Source of the DNA: Haliscomenobacter hydrossis DSM 1100
Lineage (GTDB): Bacteria; Bacteroidota; Bacteroidia; Chitinophagales; Saprospiraceae
Assembly (NCBI RefSeq): GCF_000212735.1
Contig: NC_015510.1
Location: forward strand, 4,403,001 to 4,467,000
DNA: 64,000 nucleotides
Reading direction: 5' to 3'
The translations under genes were made by a program, and so were the position numbers. The notes below the pieces were generated by a model. The model searched no databases, was not told the origin of the DNA, and worked only from the letters and a program-made list of their open reading frames with translations. Positions 53,254 to 61,509 of the stretch are shown here, piece after piece (the first letter of the stretch is position 1; the number at the start of each line of letters is the position of its first letter).

Positions 53254-53582
53254 TTTTTTGTACGAATTTGTGTGTGAAATTACATTTTTTCAAAGGAAAA
53301 AATGGGCTTTAATACACAAATTCGGAGGAAAGAGGGAAATTCGCTATCCAGACAAAAGGAAAAAGTGCCGCCCACCACGTTGATTCTTGCCTATGATCGA
53401 GGTAGCAAGGAACGGAAACAAAATAGCTAAGTCAACTCGTTTACTTTATTTCATTTCTGTTCCTAAGGCGGAGAGATTGGAAGAATTGTCTAAGTTGAGT
53501 GTTTGGGATGAGCGGGATGAGTAAAACTCGACTCCGCTCGGCGACCGATAACTTAAAACATAAAAATTTATTTAACTCCCTC

Positions 53583-53613
53583 TTGACTTTATGGCAAAGA
53601 GGTTTTACTTTTG
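53583..53613 (+). promoter_or_regulatory. Promoter of the TetR gene and export operon
   Basis: TTG (53583-53585), 20 bases, then TACTTTTG (53606-53613) is a full match to the Bacteroidota promoter. Transcription would start near 53620, at the edge of the operator palindrome. Confidence 0.7.
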
Positions 53614-53620
53614 CCTAAAA

Positions 53621-53636
53621 TTACCCATTTGGGTAA
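53621..53636. promoter_or_regulatory. Probable TetR operator
   Basis: TTACCCATTTGGGTAA is a perfect 16-base palindrome between the -7 box and the tetR ATG (53646). Its position over the transcription start fits direct autorepression by the TetR protein encoded next to it. No second copy was found upstream of tolC. Confidence 0.7.
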
Positions 53637-53645
53637 AATTGTGCC

Positions 53646-54257
53646 ATGAAGGAACTGAGTACCGAGGAAAAGATTGTACAAGCCGCCAAAGAAGTATTTA
53701 CCCAAAAGGGGTATGCTGCTGCCCGCACCGACGAAATTGCCGTTCGGGCGGGTGTCAACAAGGGGCTTTTGCAATACTACTTCAAGGGCAAAAGCAAGGA
53801 AAAACTCTTCAAAGCCATTTTTGAAGAAGCTTTCCTGAAAATGATTACCCGGATTAATGTCATCTTCGAAAGTGAAGATACGGTTGAACACAAAATAGAA
53901 TTGGCTTTGGATGCCTATTTTGACTTATTGCTGGAGAATCCAAATTTACCTGGGTTTATCGTCAATGAGTTGCATACCAATACCCATGCCTTTGTGGAGG
54001 AAATCATGCAAAAACCCAACCGGCCCAATCCCATGCCCTTGCTCATGCAAATCATGGAGGAGGCTGCCCAAGGTAAAATCCGGCCAATCAATCCGGTGCA
54101 TTTGATCTTGAATGTTTTGTCGATGACGGTTTTCCCTTTTATTGCCCGGCCTTTGTTCCAACGCATGGTCAATGTAAACGATGAAACCTTCATGGACATG
54201 ATGCGCCAGCGAAAAGCTGAAATTTTGGATTTCGTGAAACACGCTATAAAACCTTGA
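53646..54257 (+). CDS. TetR-family repressor
   Basis: 203 residues. The N-terminal helix-turn-helix (about 5-52) reads EEKIVQAAKEVFTQKGYAAA, then RTDEIAVRAGVNKGLLQYYF. The C-terminal ligand domain (about 60-200) resembles TetR_C regulators of efflux genes (ESEDTVEHKIELALDAYFDL). It most likely represses itself and the six export genes downstream through the palindrome at 53621-53636. The inducer is unknown. Confidence 0.93.
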   Translation: MKELSTEEKIVQAAKEVFTQKGYAAARTDEIAVRAGVNKGLLQYYFKGKSKEKLFKAIFEEAFLKMITRINVIFESEDTVEHKIELALDAYFDLLLENPNLPGFIVNELHTNTHAFVEEIMQKPNRPNPMPLLMQIMEEAAQGKIRPINPVHLILNVLSMTVFPFIARPLFQRMVNVNDETFMDMMRQRKAEILDFVKHAIKP

Positions 54258-54260
54258 ATG

Positions 54261-54365
54261 GAATGACGAATTTTTCGAATGACGAGTGACGAAATTAGAG
54301 GCAGCCCCCTATTCGTCACTCGTCATTCGGGATATTCGTCATTCGAAAAATTCGTCATTCGAAAA
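54261..54365. repeat. Word-hairpin between tetR and tolC, unit GAATGAC
   Basis: The left arm 54261-54293 pairs with 54312-54360. The right arm matches it exactly in two blocks (18 and 15 bases) separated by one inserted extra unit of 16 bases. The stem carries the words GAATGAC and GAGTGAC and ends 11 bases before the tolC ATG. It could lower expression of the pump relative to its repressor. Confidence 0.88.
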
Positions 54366-54375
54366 ACCCTGAACT

Positions 54376-55635
54376 ATGTACAGGATACTCTTAATGGGCT
54401 TGAGTGCCCTTATTTTTTACCCTGCATTTACCCAAACAGGTAAATTGTCTGTGGACAGTTGCTACGCCATGGCCAAGCGGAACTACCCGCTGCTGAAGCA
54501 ATACGCCCTGATCGAAAAATCTAGGGACTACTCGCTCGAAAATGCCGCCAAAGGAACCCTGCCACAGCTCAACCTGGCCGGACAAGGCACCTACCAGTCG
54601 GAGGTGACCAAGATTCCGATTTCCTTGCCCAATCTGGACATTCCGACCCTGAGCAAAGACCAGTACAAATTGTACGCCGAGGTGGCGCAGCCCATCACCG
54701 ACCTCTTTACGGTCAAGTACCAAAAAGAGCTGATCAAATCGAATGCCGAGGTGGAAGGCCAAAAGATCGAGGTGGAGCTGTTCAAGATCAAGGAAAGGAT
54801 CAATCAGCTTTTTTTTGGTATCATCCTGGTCGATGCCCAAATCCAACAAACGGAGTTGCTCAAAAAAGACATCCAGTTGGGGATAGACAAAACCAATGCC
54901 GCCATCGCTAACGGCACTGCCCTCAAGAGCAGCGTCAACGCCCTCAAAGCCGAACTGCTCAAGGCCAATCAGCGGATTATTGAGCTCAAAGCTGCCCGCA
55001 AAGGCTACCTGGACATGCTTTCCTTGTTCATCCATCAGCAATTGGACGACAATGTGGTACTTGAAAAACCAGCGGTACTGACGGTTTCTTCCACCATCAA
55101 TCGACCAGAATTGAAACTATACAGTGCGCAACAACGAACATTTGAGGTACAGCATAAGCTCATCACCGCCAGAAACCTGCCTCGCGCCAGTTTGTTCCTG
55201 CAAGGGGGCTACGGCAAACCTGCCCTGAATGTGCTCAACAATGCCTTCGATCTGTATTACATCGGAGGGCTGCGGCTGAATTGGAACCTTTCGGGCTATT
55301 ATACTGCCAAAAATGAACGAAAAATCCTGTCGATCAATCAAGACATCATCGGGCTACAGCAGGAAACCTTCTTGTTCAATACCAACCTTAACCTTAAACA
55401 ACAAAATGCAGAGTTGAGCAAACTGCAGGAGCTGATTGCTTCCGACAGCGAGATTATTCAATTGCGCGAAAGCATCAAGAACACCGCTAAAAACCAACTG
55501 GATTTTGGCACAGTGACCAGCAACGACTACATCACGTATTTGAATGCCGAAGACCAGGCCAAACAGGGCTTGCTGCTGCATCAAATTCAGTTGCTGCTGG
55601 CTCAGTACATCTACCAAACCACCTCTGGTAACTAA
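54376..55635 (+). CDS. TolC-family outer-membrane efflux protein
   Basis: 419 residues with a signal peptide (first 19, ending FTQ). Two outer-membrane efflux repeats have long helical hairpins: AKRNYPLLKQYALIEKSRDY, NAAIANGTALKSSVNALKAE and ELIASDSEIIQLRESIKNTA with LDFGTVTSNDYITYLNAE, the common family end motif. It forms the outer-membrane channel for the ABC exporter encoded next. Confidence 0.93.
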   Translation: MYRILLMGLSALIFYPAFTQTGKLSVDSCYAMAKRNYPLLKQYALIEKSRDYSLENAAKGTLPQLNLAGQGTYQSEVTKIPISLPNLDIPTLSKDQYKLYAEVAQPITDLFTVKYQKELIKSNAEVEGQKIEVELFKIKERINQLFFGIILVDAQIQQTELLKKDIQLGIDKTNAAIANGTALKSSVNALKAELLKANQRIIELKAARKGYLDMLSLFIHQQLDDNVVLEKPAVLTVSSTINRPELKLYSAQQRTFEVQHKLITARNLPRASLFLQGGYGKPALNVLNNAFDLYYIGGLRLNWNLSGYYTAKNERKILSINQDIIGLQQETFLFNTNLNLKQQNAELSKLQELIASDSEIIQLRESIKNTAKNQLDFGTVTSNDYITYLNAEDQAKQGLLLHQIQLLLAQYIYQTTSGN

Positions 55636-55660
55636 TACCTTAACTTTTAACCAAAAGACA

Positions 55661-56647
55661 ATGAATAATTTATCAAAGATCGGCATACTTGGATGCCTGC
55701 TCATTTCCCTTTTTGCCTGCAACAAAGACCAAAATACCTTTGACGCATCCGGTGCTTTTGAAGCTGAAGAGGTGATTGTATCTGCTGAGCAAACCGGAAA
55801 AATTTTGAGCCTGAACATCGAAGAAGGCCAACAGTTGGAAAGCAATGTGGTCATCGGGCAAATCGATGTAGCCGCGCTCAATGTGCAAAAAGAACAGACC
55901 CAGGCATCGGTTAATGCCATTGGCCAAAAAGTAAACAACTCTGCGCCCCAGGTCAATATTCTGCAAAGCCAGATCAAAACCCAAAAAGCCCAAATCCAGG
56001 TGCTGAATCAGCAGTTGGAAGTGCTAAACAAGGAAGTGGCCAGAACCCAAAACCTCGTCAAAGCCGATGCCGCCACCCCCAAACAATTGGACGATTTGAT
56101 GGGCCAAAAATCAATTCTGGAAAAACAAATCGCTGCTGCGCAAGACCAAGTTGGGGTGCTCAATGAGCAAATTGCTGCCGCCAAAGCAAACGTCAATATC
56201 CAAAACAGAGGTGTACTTAGCGAAGTGACGCCGATGCAAAAGCGGATCAGCATTCTGGACGAGCAAATTGGTCGCGGGCAAATCAAAAACATCGTAGCCG
56301 GAACGGTGCTCACCAAGTATGCCTCCGCCGGAGAATTTGCCAGCATGGGCAAGGCTTTGTACAAAATCGCCGACCTCTCTGTGCTCACCTTGCGGGCTTA
56401 CATCACCGGCAATCAGTTGCCCCTGGTCAAATTGAACCAAAAGGTAAAAGTCCTTACCGACGATGGTAAAGGCGGCTTCACAGAAACCACCGGGCAAATC
56501 ACCTGGATCAACGACAAAGCAGAATTTACCCCCAAAACCATCCAGACCAAAGATGAACGCGCCAATATGGTGTACGCCATCAAAGTGAAAGTGACCAACG
56601 ACGGCACCTACAAAATCGGAATGTATGGCGAAATCAAATTTCAATAA
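55661..56647 (+). CDS. HlyD-type membrane fusion lipoprotein (YbhG-like)
   Basis: 328 residues from ATG 55661. The frame upstream overlaps tolC and is rejected. ILGCLLISLFAC gives a lipobox with Cys20. The barrel-sandwich halves (VSAEQTGKILSLNIEEGQQL and IVAGTVLTKYASAGEFASMG) flank a long coiled coil (about 85-195, KEVARTQNLVKADAATPKQL). It bridges the inner-membrane ABC exporter to TolC. 25 bases after tolC and 2 bases before the first ATPase gene. Confidence 0.93.
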   Translation: MNNLSKIGILGCLLISLFACNKDQNTFDASGAFEAEEVIVSAEQTGKILSLNIEEGQQLESNVVIGQIDVAALNVQKEQTQASVNAIGQKVNNSAPQVNILQSQIKTQKAQIQVLNQQLEVLNKEVARTQNLVKADAATPKQLDDLMGQKSILEKQIAAAQDQVGVLNEQIAAAKANVNIQNRGVLSEVTPMQKRISILDEQIGRGQIKNIVAGTVLTKYASAGEFASMGKALYKIADLSVLTLRAYITGNQLPLVKLNQKVKVLTDDGKGGFTETTGQITWINDKAEFTPKTIQTKDERANMVYAIKVKVTNDGTYKIGMYGEIKFQ

Positions 56648-56649
56648 CC

Positions 56650-57576
56650 ATGGCCGACGTCGTATTGAACCACATCAGCAAAACCTACAACAAAGGCGAG
56701 GTCAAAGCGGTAACGGATGTCTCATTTGAAGTTGAGAAAGGCGAACTTTTTGGCCTGATCGGCCCCGATGGGGCAGGCAAAACCAGCATCTTCCGCGTGC
56801 TCACCACCTTGTTGTTGCCCGATGCGGGTTCGGCATCGGTCAATGGTCTGGATGTAGTGAAAGATTGGAAAGCCATTCGTCAGCGGGTAGGGTACATGCC
56901 GGGCAAGTTTTCCTTGTACCAGGATTTGACGGTGGAAGAAAACCTCAACTTTTTTGCTACGGTTTTTAATACCAGTGTTGCCGAAAATTACGACCTGATC
57001 AAGGACATTTATGTGCAGATCGAACCTTTCAAAGATCGGCGGGCGGGCAAACTTTCGGGAGGAATGAAGCAAAAACTGGCCTTGTGTTGTGCGCTGATTC
57101 ATCGCCCCAAGGTGTTGTTTTTGGATGAACCCACCACGGGGGTGGATACCGTTTCGCGCAAGGAATTTTGGGAAATGCTCAAGCGCCTCAAGGAACAAGG
57201 CATCACCATTTTGGTCTCTACGCCCTACATGGACGAGGCCACTTTGTGCGAGCGCATCGCCTTGATCCAGGATGGCAAAATCTTGTCGATTGATACCCCG
57301 GCTCAGGTCGTGGCGCAATTCCCCAAAAACCTCTACGCCATCAAATCCGAGCGCATGAGCCAGTTGTTGCGCGACATTCGGCACTTGGACTACATCGACA
57401 GTTGCAACTCCTTTGGCGAATACCACCACATCACCTTTCGGGACGATGATGATTACGAGATACAGAAAAAACTGATTGCCGATCTGAACGGCAAAAACCA
57501 CGCATACATCGAATTCAAGGCAACGCCCGCTACCATCGAAGATTGCTTCATCAAATTACTCGATCAGCATGAATAG
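56650..57576 (+). CDS. ABC exporter ATPase 1 (YbhF N-terminal-like)
   Basis: 308 residues. Walker A is GPDGAGKTS near 38-46, the signature LSGGMKQKLALCCALIHRPK near 139, and Walker B VLFLDEPTTGVD. The Walker A of form G-P-D-G-A-G-K-T matches the first half of E. coli YbhF. Residues 230-308 are an accessory regulatory tail. It overlaps the second ATPase gene by 8 bases, so translation is probably coupled. Confidence 0.94.
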   Translation: MADVVLNHISKTYNKGEVKAVTDVSFEVEKGELFGLIGPDGAGKTSIFRVLTTLLLPDAGSASVNGLDVVKDWKAIRQRVGYMPGKFSLYQDLTVEENLNFFATVFNTSVAENYDLIKDIYVQIEPFKDRRAGKLSGGMKQKLALCCALIHRPKVLFLDEPTTGVDTVSRKEFWEMLKRLKEQGITILVSTPYMDEATLCERIALIQDGKILSIDTPAQVVAQFPKNLYAIKSERMSQLLRDIRHLDYIDSCNSFGEYHHITFRDDDDYEIQKKLIADLNGKNHAYIEFKATPATIEDCFIKLLDQHE

Positions 57577-58315
57577 GAACATCGTCATCTCTACCGATAA
57601 ACTCACCAAACGTTTTGGCGATTTTGTAGCCACCAATGAAATCACCTTTGATGTGTACGAAGGTGAGATTTTTGGGTTCCTGGGTGCCAATGGAGCGGGC
57701 AAAACGACGGCCATGCGGATGCTGTGTGGTTTGTCCATCCCCTCATCTGGAAAAGCGACCATCGCCGGGTTTGATGTGTACAAGGAAACCGAAAAGATCA
57801 AAGCCAACATTGGCTACATGAGTCAAAAATTCTCCCTTTACGAGGACTTGACGGTGCAGGAAAACATCCGCTTTTTTGGCGGCATTTATGGCCTTTCTGA
57901 TCAAAAAATCAAGTCCAAAAGTGATGAATTGATTCAACAGCTGGGGCTGGAAAAAGAGCGGGGCAAACTGGTCGGTTCGCTGCCTCTGGGCTGGAAGCAA
58001 AAACTGGCTTTTTCCGTCGCCATTTTTCATGAGCCCAAAATTGTGTTTCTGGATGAACCCACTGGTGGCGTTGACCCCGTAACGCGGCGGCAGTTTTGGG
58101 ACCTGATTTACGATGCATCCGACCGGGGCATTACCATTTTTGTCACCACCCATTACATGGACGAAGCCGAATACTGCAACCGCATCTCAATGATGGTCGA
58201 TGGCTACATCAAAGCCCTGGATACCCCGACGAAGCTCAAACAACAGTTTTCTGCCGAAACAATGGATGCCGTATTTTTTGAACTGGCACGGGGTGCAAAA
58301 AGAAAAGCAGATTAA
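57569..58315 (+). CDS. ABC exporter ATPase 2 (YbhF C-terminal-like)
   Basis: 248 residues. Walker A is GANGAGKTTA near 38-47 and Walker B IVFLDEPTGGVDP near 161. The ABC signature is LPLGWKQKLAF instead of LSGGxxQ, a feature of the second half of YbhF-type proteins, so one of the two ATP sites may be weak. In E. coli the two ATPases are fused in one chain; here they are separate genes with an 8-base overlap. Confidence 0.93.
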   Translation: MNRNIVISTDKLTKRFGDFVATNEITFDVYEGEIFGFLGANGAGKTTAMRMLCGLSIPSSGKATIAGFDVYKETEKIKANIGYMSQKFSLYEDLTVQENIRFFGGIYGLSDQKIKSKSDELIQQLGLEKERGKLVGSLPLGWKQKLAFSVAIFHEPKIVFLDEPTGGVDPVTRRQFWDLIYDASDRGITIFVTTHYMDEAEYCNRISMMVDGYIKALDTPTKLKQQFSAETMDAVFFELARGAKRKAD

Positions 58316-58317
58316 CC

Positions 58318-59424
58318 ATGAGACAATTCTTAGCTTTCGTTATCAAGGAATTCTACCACGTTTTTCGCGACCCCAAGTCCATGCTGATGCTGTTTGGGAT
58401 GCCCATCATGCTGATTTTGCTCTTTGGCTTTGCGTTGAGCAATGAGATCAAAAACTCCAAAATTGTCATTTGTGATTTTGCCCACGACCCAGCGTCGCAG
58501 CGCATCATCGACAAGATTGAGGCCAGCAAGAATTTTGAAATCAAAAAATTCCTGTACAATCCTCGTCAAATTGAGCAAGCGTTCAAGGAGGGCAACGTCA
58601 AACTGGTGATTGTGATTCCCAACCACTTCAACGACGACTTGTTGCATCTCAACAAGGCACAAATCCAAGTCATCGCCGATGCTTCTGACCCCAATACCGC
58701 CAATACCCTGACGAATTATGTGACCAACATCGTCATGGATTACCAACAAGAAATCACACCCTCCAATGATCTGCCGCAAAAGATAAATACCGAAATCAGG
58801 ATGATTTACAACCCCGAGCTCAAGGGCACCACCAATTTTGTGCCGGGGGTAATGGCCTTGGTTCTACTGTTGGTTTGTGTGCTGATGACCTCGGTCTCGA
58901 TTGTGAAGGAGAAGGAAAAAGGGACCATGGAGGTACTGCTGGTTTCCCCTATGCACCCGCTGATGGTGGTCATTTCCAAGGCTGTGCCCTACCTGTTTTT
59001 ATCGATCGTCAACCTTTCGGTGATTTTGCTCTTGAGTATTTTTTTGCTAAAAATGCCCATCAATGGCAGCATTGGCTTGCTGTTTTTTGAAAGCTCATTG
59101 CTCATTCTCACTGCGCTTTCCCTGGGCCTGCTCATTTCCAATGGTGCGCAATCACAGCAACAGGCCATGCTCATTTCTTTGATGGGCATGTTGATTCCAG
59201 TGCTGTTGTTTACCGGGTTTATGTTTCCCTTGGAGAATATGCCCTTGCCCCTGCAAATCATTGCCAACGTAGTGCCTTCAAAGTGGTACTACATCATCGT
59301 AAAATCGATCATGATCAAAGGTTTGGGCCTTAGTGCCATTTGGAAAGAGACCCTGATTTTGTTGGGCATGACCGTGTTTTTGCTCAGCGTGAGCATCAAT
59401 AAATTCAAAATTCGCCTCGGATGA
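58318..59424 (+). CDS. ABC-2 type permease (YbhS-like)
   Basis: 368 residues. One N-terminal helix (about 22-42, LMLFGMPIMLILLFGFALSN), a large extracytoplasmic part (about 45-170) and five C-terminal helices (FVPGVMALVLLLVCVLMTSV, LFLSIVNLSVILLLSIFLLK, MLISLMGMLIPVLLFTGFMF). KEKEKGTMEVLLVSPMHPL is the ABC-2 cytosolic motif. It probably forms a heterodimer with the next gene product. Confidence 0.94.
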   Translation: MRQFLAFVIKEFYHVFRDPKSMLMLFGMPIMLILLFGFALSNEIKNSKIVICDFAHDPASQRIIDKIEASKNFEIKKFLYNPRQIEQAFKEGNVKLVIVIPNHFNDDLLHLNKAQIQVIADASDPNTANTLTNYVTNIVMDYQQEITPSNDLPQKINTEIRMIYNPELKGTTNFVPGVMALVLLLVCVLMTSVSIVKEKEKGTMEVLLVSPMHPLMVVISKAVPYLFLSIVNLSVILLLSIFLLKMPINGSIGLLFFESSLLILTALSLGLLISNGAQSQQQAMLISLMGMLIPVLLFTGFMFPLENMPLPLQIIANVVPSKWYYIIVKSIMIKGLGLSAIWKETLILLGMTVFLLSVSINKFKIRLG

Positions 59425-60542
59425 GAACTTTAAGATTTTTGTTGCAAAAAGAATTTCGCCAGATCTTTAGAAACCGGGCATTGCTGCCAGTGATCTTCAT
59501 CGCGCCGATGATTCAATTGCTAATCATGCCCCTGGCCGCCGATTACGAGATCAAAAACATCAATATATCCATCGTAGACCACGATCATTCTGCCTATTCC
59601 CGGCAATTGGTGTCCAAAATCAGCTCTTCGGGCTACTTTGTAATCAGCGACTATGGCACCTCATTCAATGCTGCATTTCAGCAATTTGAAAAGGACAAAT
59701 CCGATTTGATTCTGGAAATTCCACTTGGCTTTGAGCGCAATCTGGTCAAAGAAAATGAGCAAAAACTCTTCATCGCCGTAAATGCCATAAACGGCACCAA
59801 GGCCACGGTGGGCAGTTCCTACCTCAGCAGGATCATTGCGAGTTACAATGCGGATATTCGACTGGAAATGACTGCCAACCCGCGCATGAATCCCGTCCCC
59901 AACATTGAAGTGCCTTCCATCAATCGCTTCAATCCCTACCTGAACTATCCCTTCTTCATGGTGCCCGGCATTTTGTGTACCCTCGTGACCATGATCGGCG
60001 TGTACATGTGCGCATTGAACATTGTGAAGGAAAAAGAGGTCGGCACCATTGAGCAAATCAACGTGACGCCCATCAAAAAAATCCACTTCATCCTGGGTAA
60101 GTTGATTCCCTTTTGGGTCATTGGGGTGTTCCTTTTTTCCGTGGGTTTGTTCATCATCGCGGGTTTGGTGTACGGCATCCGGCCGCTAGGCAGTATCCCG
60201 TTGCTGTACTCTTTTTTGTTCCTTTTTCTGATCGCGGTACTCGGTATCGGGCTGCTGATCTCCACCTATTCCGAAACCCAGCAACAAGCCATGTCCATCG
60301 CCTTTTTCTTCATGATGATTTTTATGCTGATGAGCGGCTTGTTTACCCCCGTCGACAGCATGCCCAATTGGGCCATCGTAATCGCTAGACTGAATCCGGT
60401 GACACACTTCATCGAGGTGGTGCGCATGGTGGTGTTGAAGGGCAGCGGCTTCAACGACATCAAGTACCATTTTCTGATCATGACGGGATTTGCGCTATTT
60501 TTTAATGGCTGGGCGGTTTGGAATTATCGGAAGACGGCGTGA
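59421..60542 (+). CDS. ABC-2 type permease (YbhR-like)
   Basis: 373 residues with the same plan as the preceding permease: an N-terminal helix (LPVIFIAPMIQLLIMPLAAD), a large outside loop, KEKEVGTIEQINVTPIKKI and five C-terminal helices (MLMSGLFTPVDSMPNWAIVI near 300). Its ATG overlaps the previous stop by 4 bases (ATGA). Last gene of the operon. The E. coli YbhFSR counterpart is linked to drug and cation export; substrate here is unknown. Confidence 0.94.
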   Translation: MRTLRFLLQKEFRQIFRNRALLPVIFIAPMIQLLIMPLAADYEIKNINISIVDHDHSAYSRQLVSKISSSGYFVISDYGTSFNAAFQQFEKDKSDLILEIPLGFERNLVKENEQKLFIAVNAINGTKATVGSSYLSRIIASYNADIRLEMTANPRMNPVPNIEVPSINRFNPYLNYPFFMVPGILCTLVTMIGVYMCALNIVKEKEVGTIEQINVTPIKKIHFILGKLIPFWVIGVFLFSVGLFIIAGLVYGIRPLGSIPLLYSFLFLFLIAVLGIGLLISTYSETQQQAMSIAFFFMMIFMLMSGLFTPVDSMPNWAIVIARLNPVTHFIEVVRMVVLKGSGFNDIKYHFLIMTGFALFFNGWAVWNYRKTA

Positions 60543-60655
60543 GGACAAAAAGAAAAACCAACCCTTCCCCGCCTCACCCCCGTCTATGTGTTAAATCTTT
60601 AGCCTATTTTGTTAATTGCCTAGGCTCTCTAACAAAATGCACTATTTTTACCCTG
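60543..60655. other. Gap after the export operon
   Basis: 113 bases with no clear terminator of its own. The palindromic element B starts directly after and may stop transcription. Confidence 0.4.
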
Positions 60656-60840
60656 TTAGAGCATGTTTAAATATTTTTGTTTTAGGCGAAAATGCGGCCG
60701 ATTTGGGGTGAATGAGGCACGGAAAGCGGAGTGTATCCCGACAAGCCGGGACAGAACAGCGCTACATGAGCATTTTCGGAACGAAATTCACCCCAAATCG
60801 GGCCATTTGCAGCAAAACAAAAAGATTAAACATGCTCTAA
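60656..60840. repeat. Palindromic element B (185 bp)
   Basis: Perfect terminal inverted repeats TTAGAGCATGTTTAA and TTAAACATGCTCTAA continue inward through GATTTGGGGTGAAT and ATTCACCCCAAATC. It is element A (33020-33185) in the opposite orientation plus about 20 central bases forming their own small hairpin (TCCCGACAAGCCGGGA). No open frame. Confidence 0.9.
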
Positions 60841-60862
60841 GATCTGTATACAACTACTCAGG

Positions 60863-61507
60863 ATGTTGCGACGCGTTTGTTTACTGCTGCTGTTGACGAT
60901 GGTGTGGAGGGCCTTACCCGCTCAAGACACCCTGCTGTACTGGCCAAAAGTGGAATTGGGCATGAACATTACCCAAACCCTGGCGGGGTTTTTCAACGCC
61001 GGGAGTCAGGGTTTGCCTACTGATCCCTACTTGTTTAGTGTGAAGTTTCCGGGCGTACGCAATGCCATCCGGACGGGTTTCAACCTGCGCCTGAGGAACC
61101 GGGAAGAGGCCACTACGACCGGTCAACGCCTCATCAATGACCTGAATGTCAATGTACGGGCTGGCCTGGAATGGCGCAAGATGCTCAACAAACGATTCAG
61201 TTTTTTTTATGGCATCGACGCGGTCATGCGCTACCAAAAAGAAGAAGTTGATTTCAATACCGGGGGTGGAACGATTGAATTGGGAAGCAACAGCACCGGT
61301 TTTGGTGGAGGCCCCATGCTCGGCTTGATGTTTCACATTACCCCAAAAATCTTGCTGACTACGGAAAGCAGTATGTATGCAATAGCAAGTTCTGGCAGCG
61401 AAAAAGAACAGGTTGACCCCAGTATACCACCCACTGAACAGAAGATTAGGCAGTTTGAATTGCTGCCTTCGATACCGAATTCCTTGTACGTGTTTTTCCG
61501 CTTTTGA
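60863..61507 (+). CDS. Outer-membrane beta-barrel-like protein
   Basis: 214 residues with a signal peptide (MLRRVCLLLLLTMVWRALPA, cut near AQ). Alternating strands (RTGFNLRLRNREEATTTGQR, VNVRAGLEWRKMLNKRFSFF, GGGPMLGLMFHITPKILLTT) end in the aromatic LYVFFRF, as outer-membrane barrels do. Family not recognised. It appears to form a pair with the next gene, which starts 2 bases after its stop. Confidence 0.72.
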   Translation: MLRRVCLLLLLTMVWRALPAQDTLLYWPKVELGMNITQTLAGFFNAGSQGLPTDPYLFSVKFPGVRNAIRTGFNLRLRNREEATTTGQRLINDLNVNVRAGLEWRKMLNKRFSFFYGIDAVMRYQKEEVDFNTGGGTIELGSNSTGFGGGPMLGLMFHITPKILLTTESSMYAIASSGSEKEQVDPSIPPTEQKIRQFELLPSIPNSLYVFFRF

Positions 61508-61509
61508 CC

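Larger units (their letters stand above)
53254..53645. other. Gap between the AAA ATPase and tetR genes
   Basis: 392 bases between divergent genes. Apart from the tetR promoter and operator at its right end (53583-53636) nothing was recognised: no hairpin, open frame or RNA gene. Confidence 0.5.

Noticed and set aside
55544-55660. Longer N-terminus of the HlyD gene overlapping tolC
   Set aside because: The extension is Cys-rich antisense-like sequence before a clear lipoprotein signal at ATG 55661.
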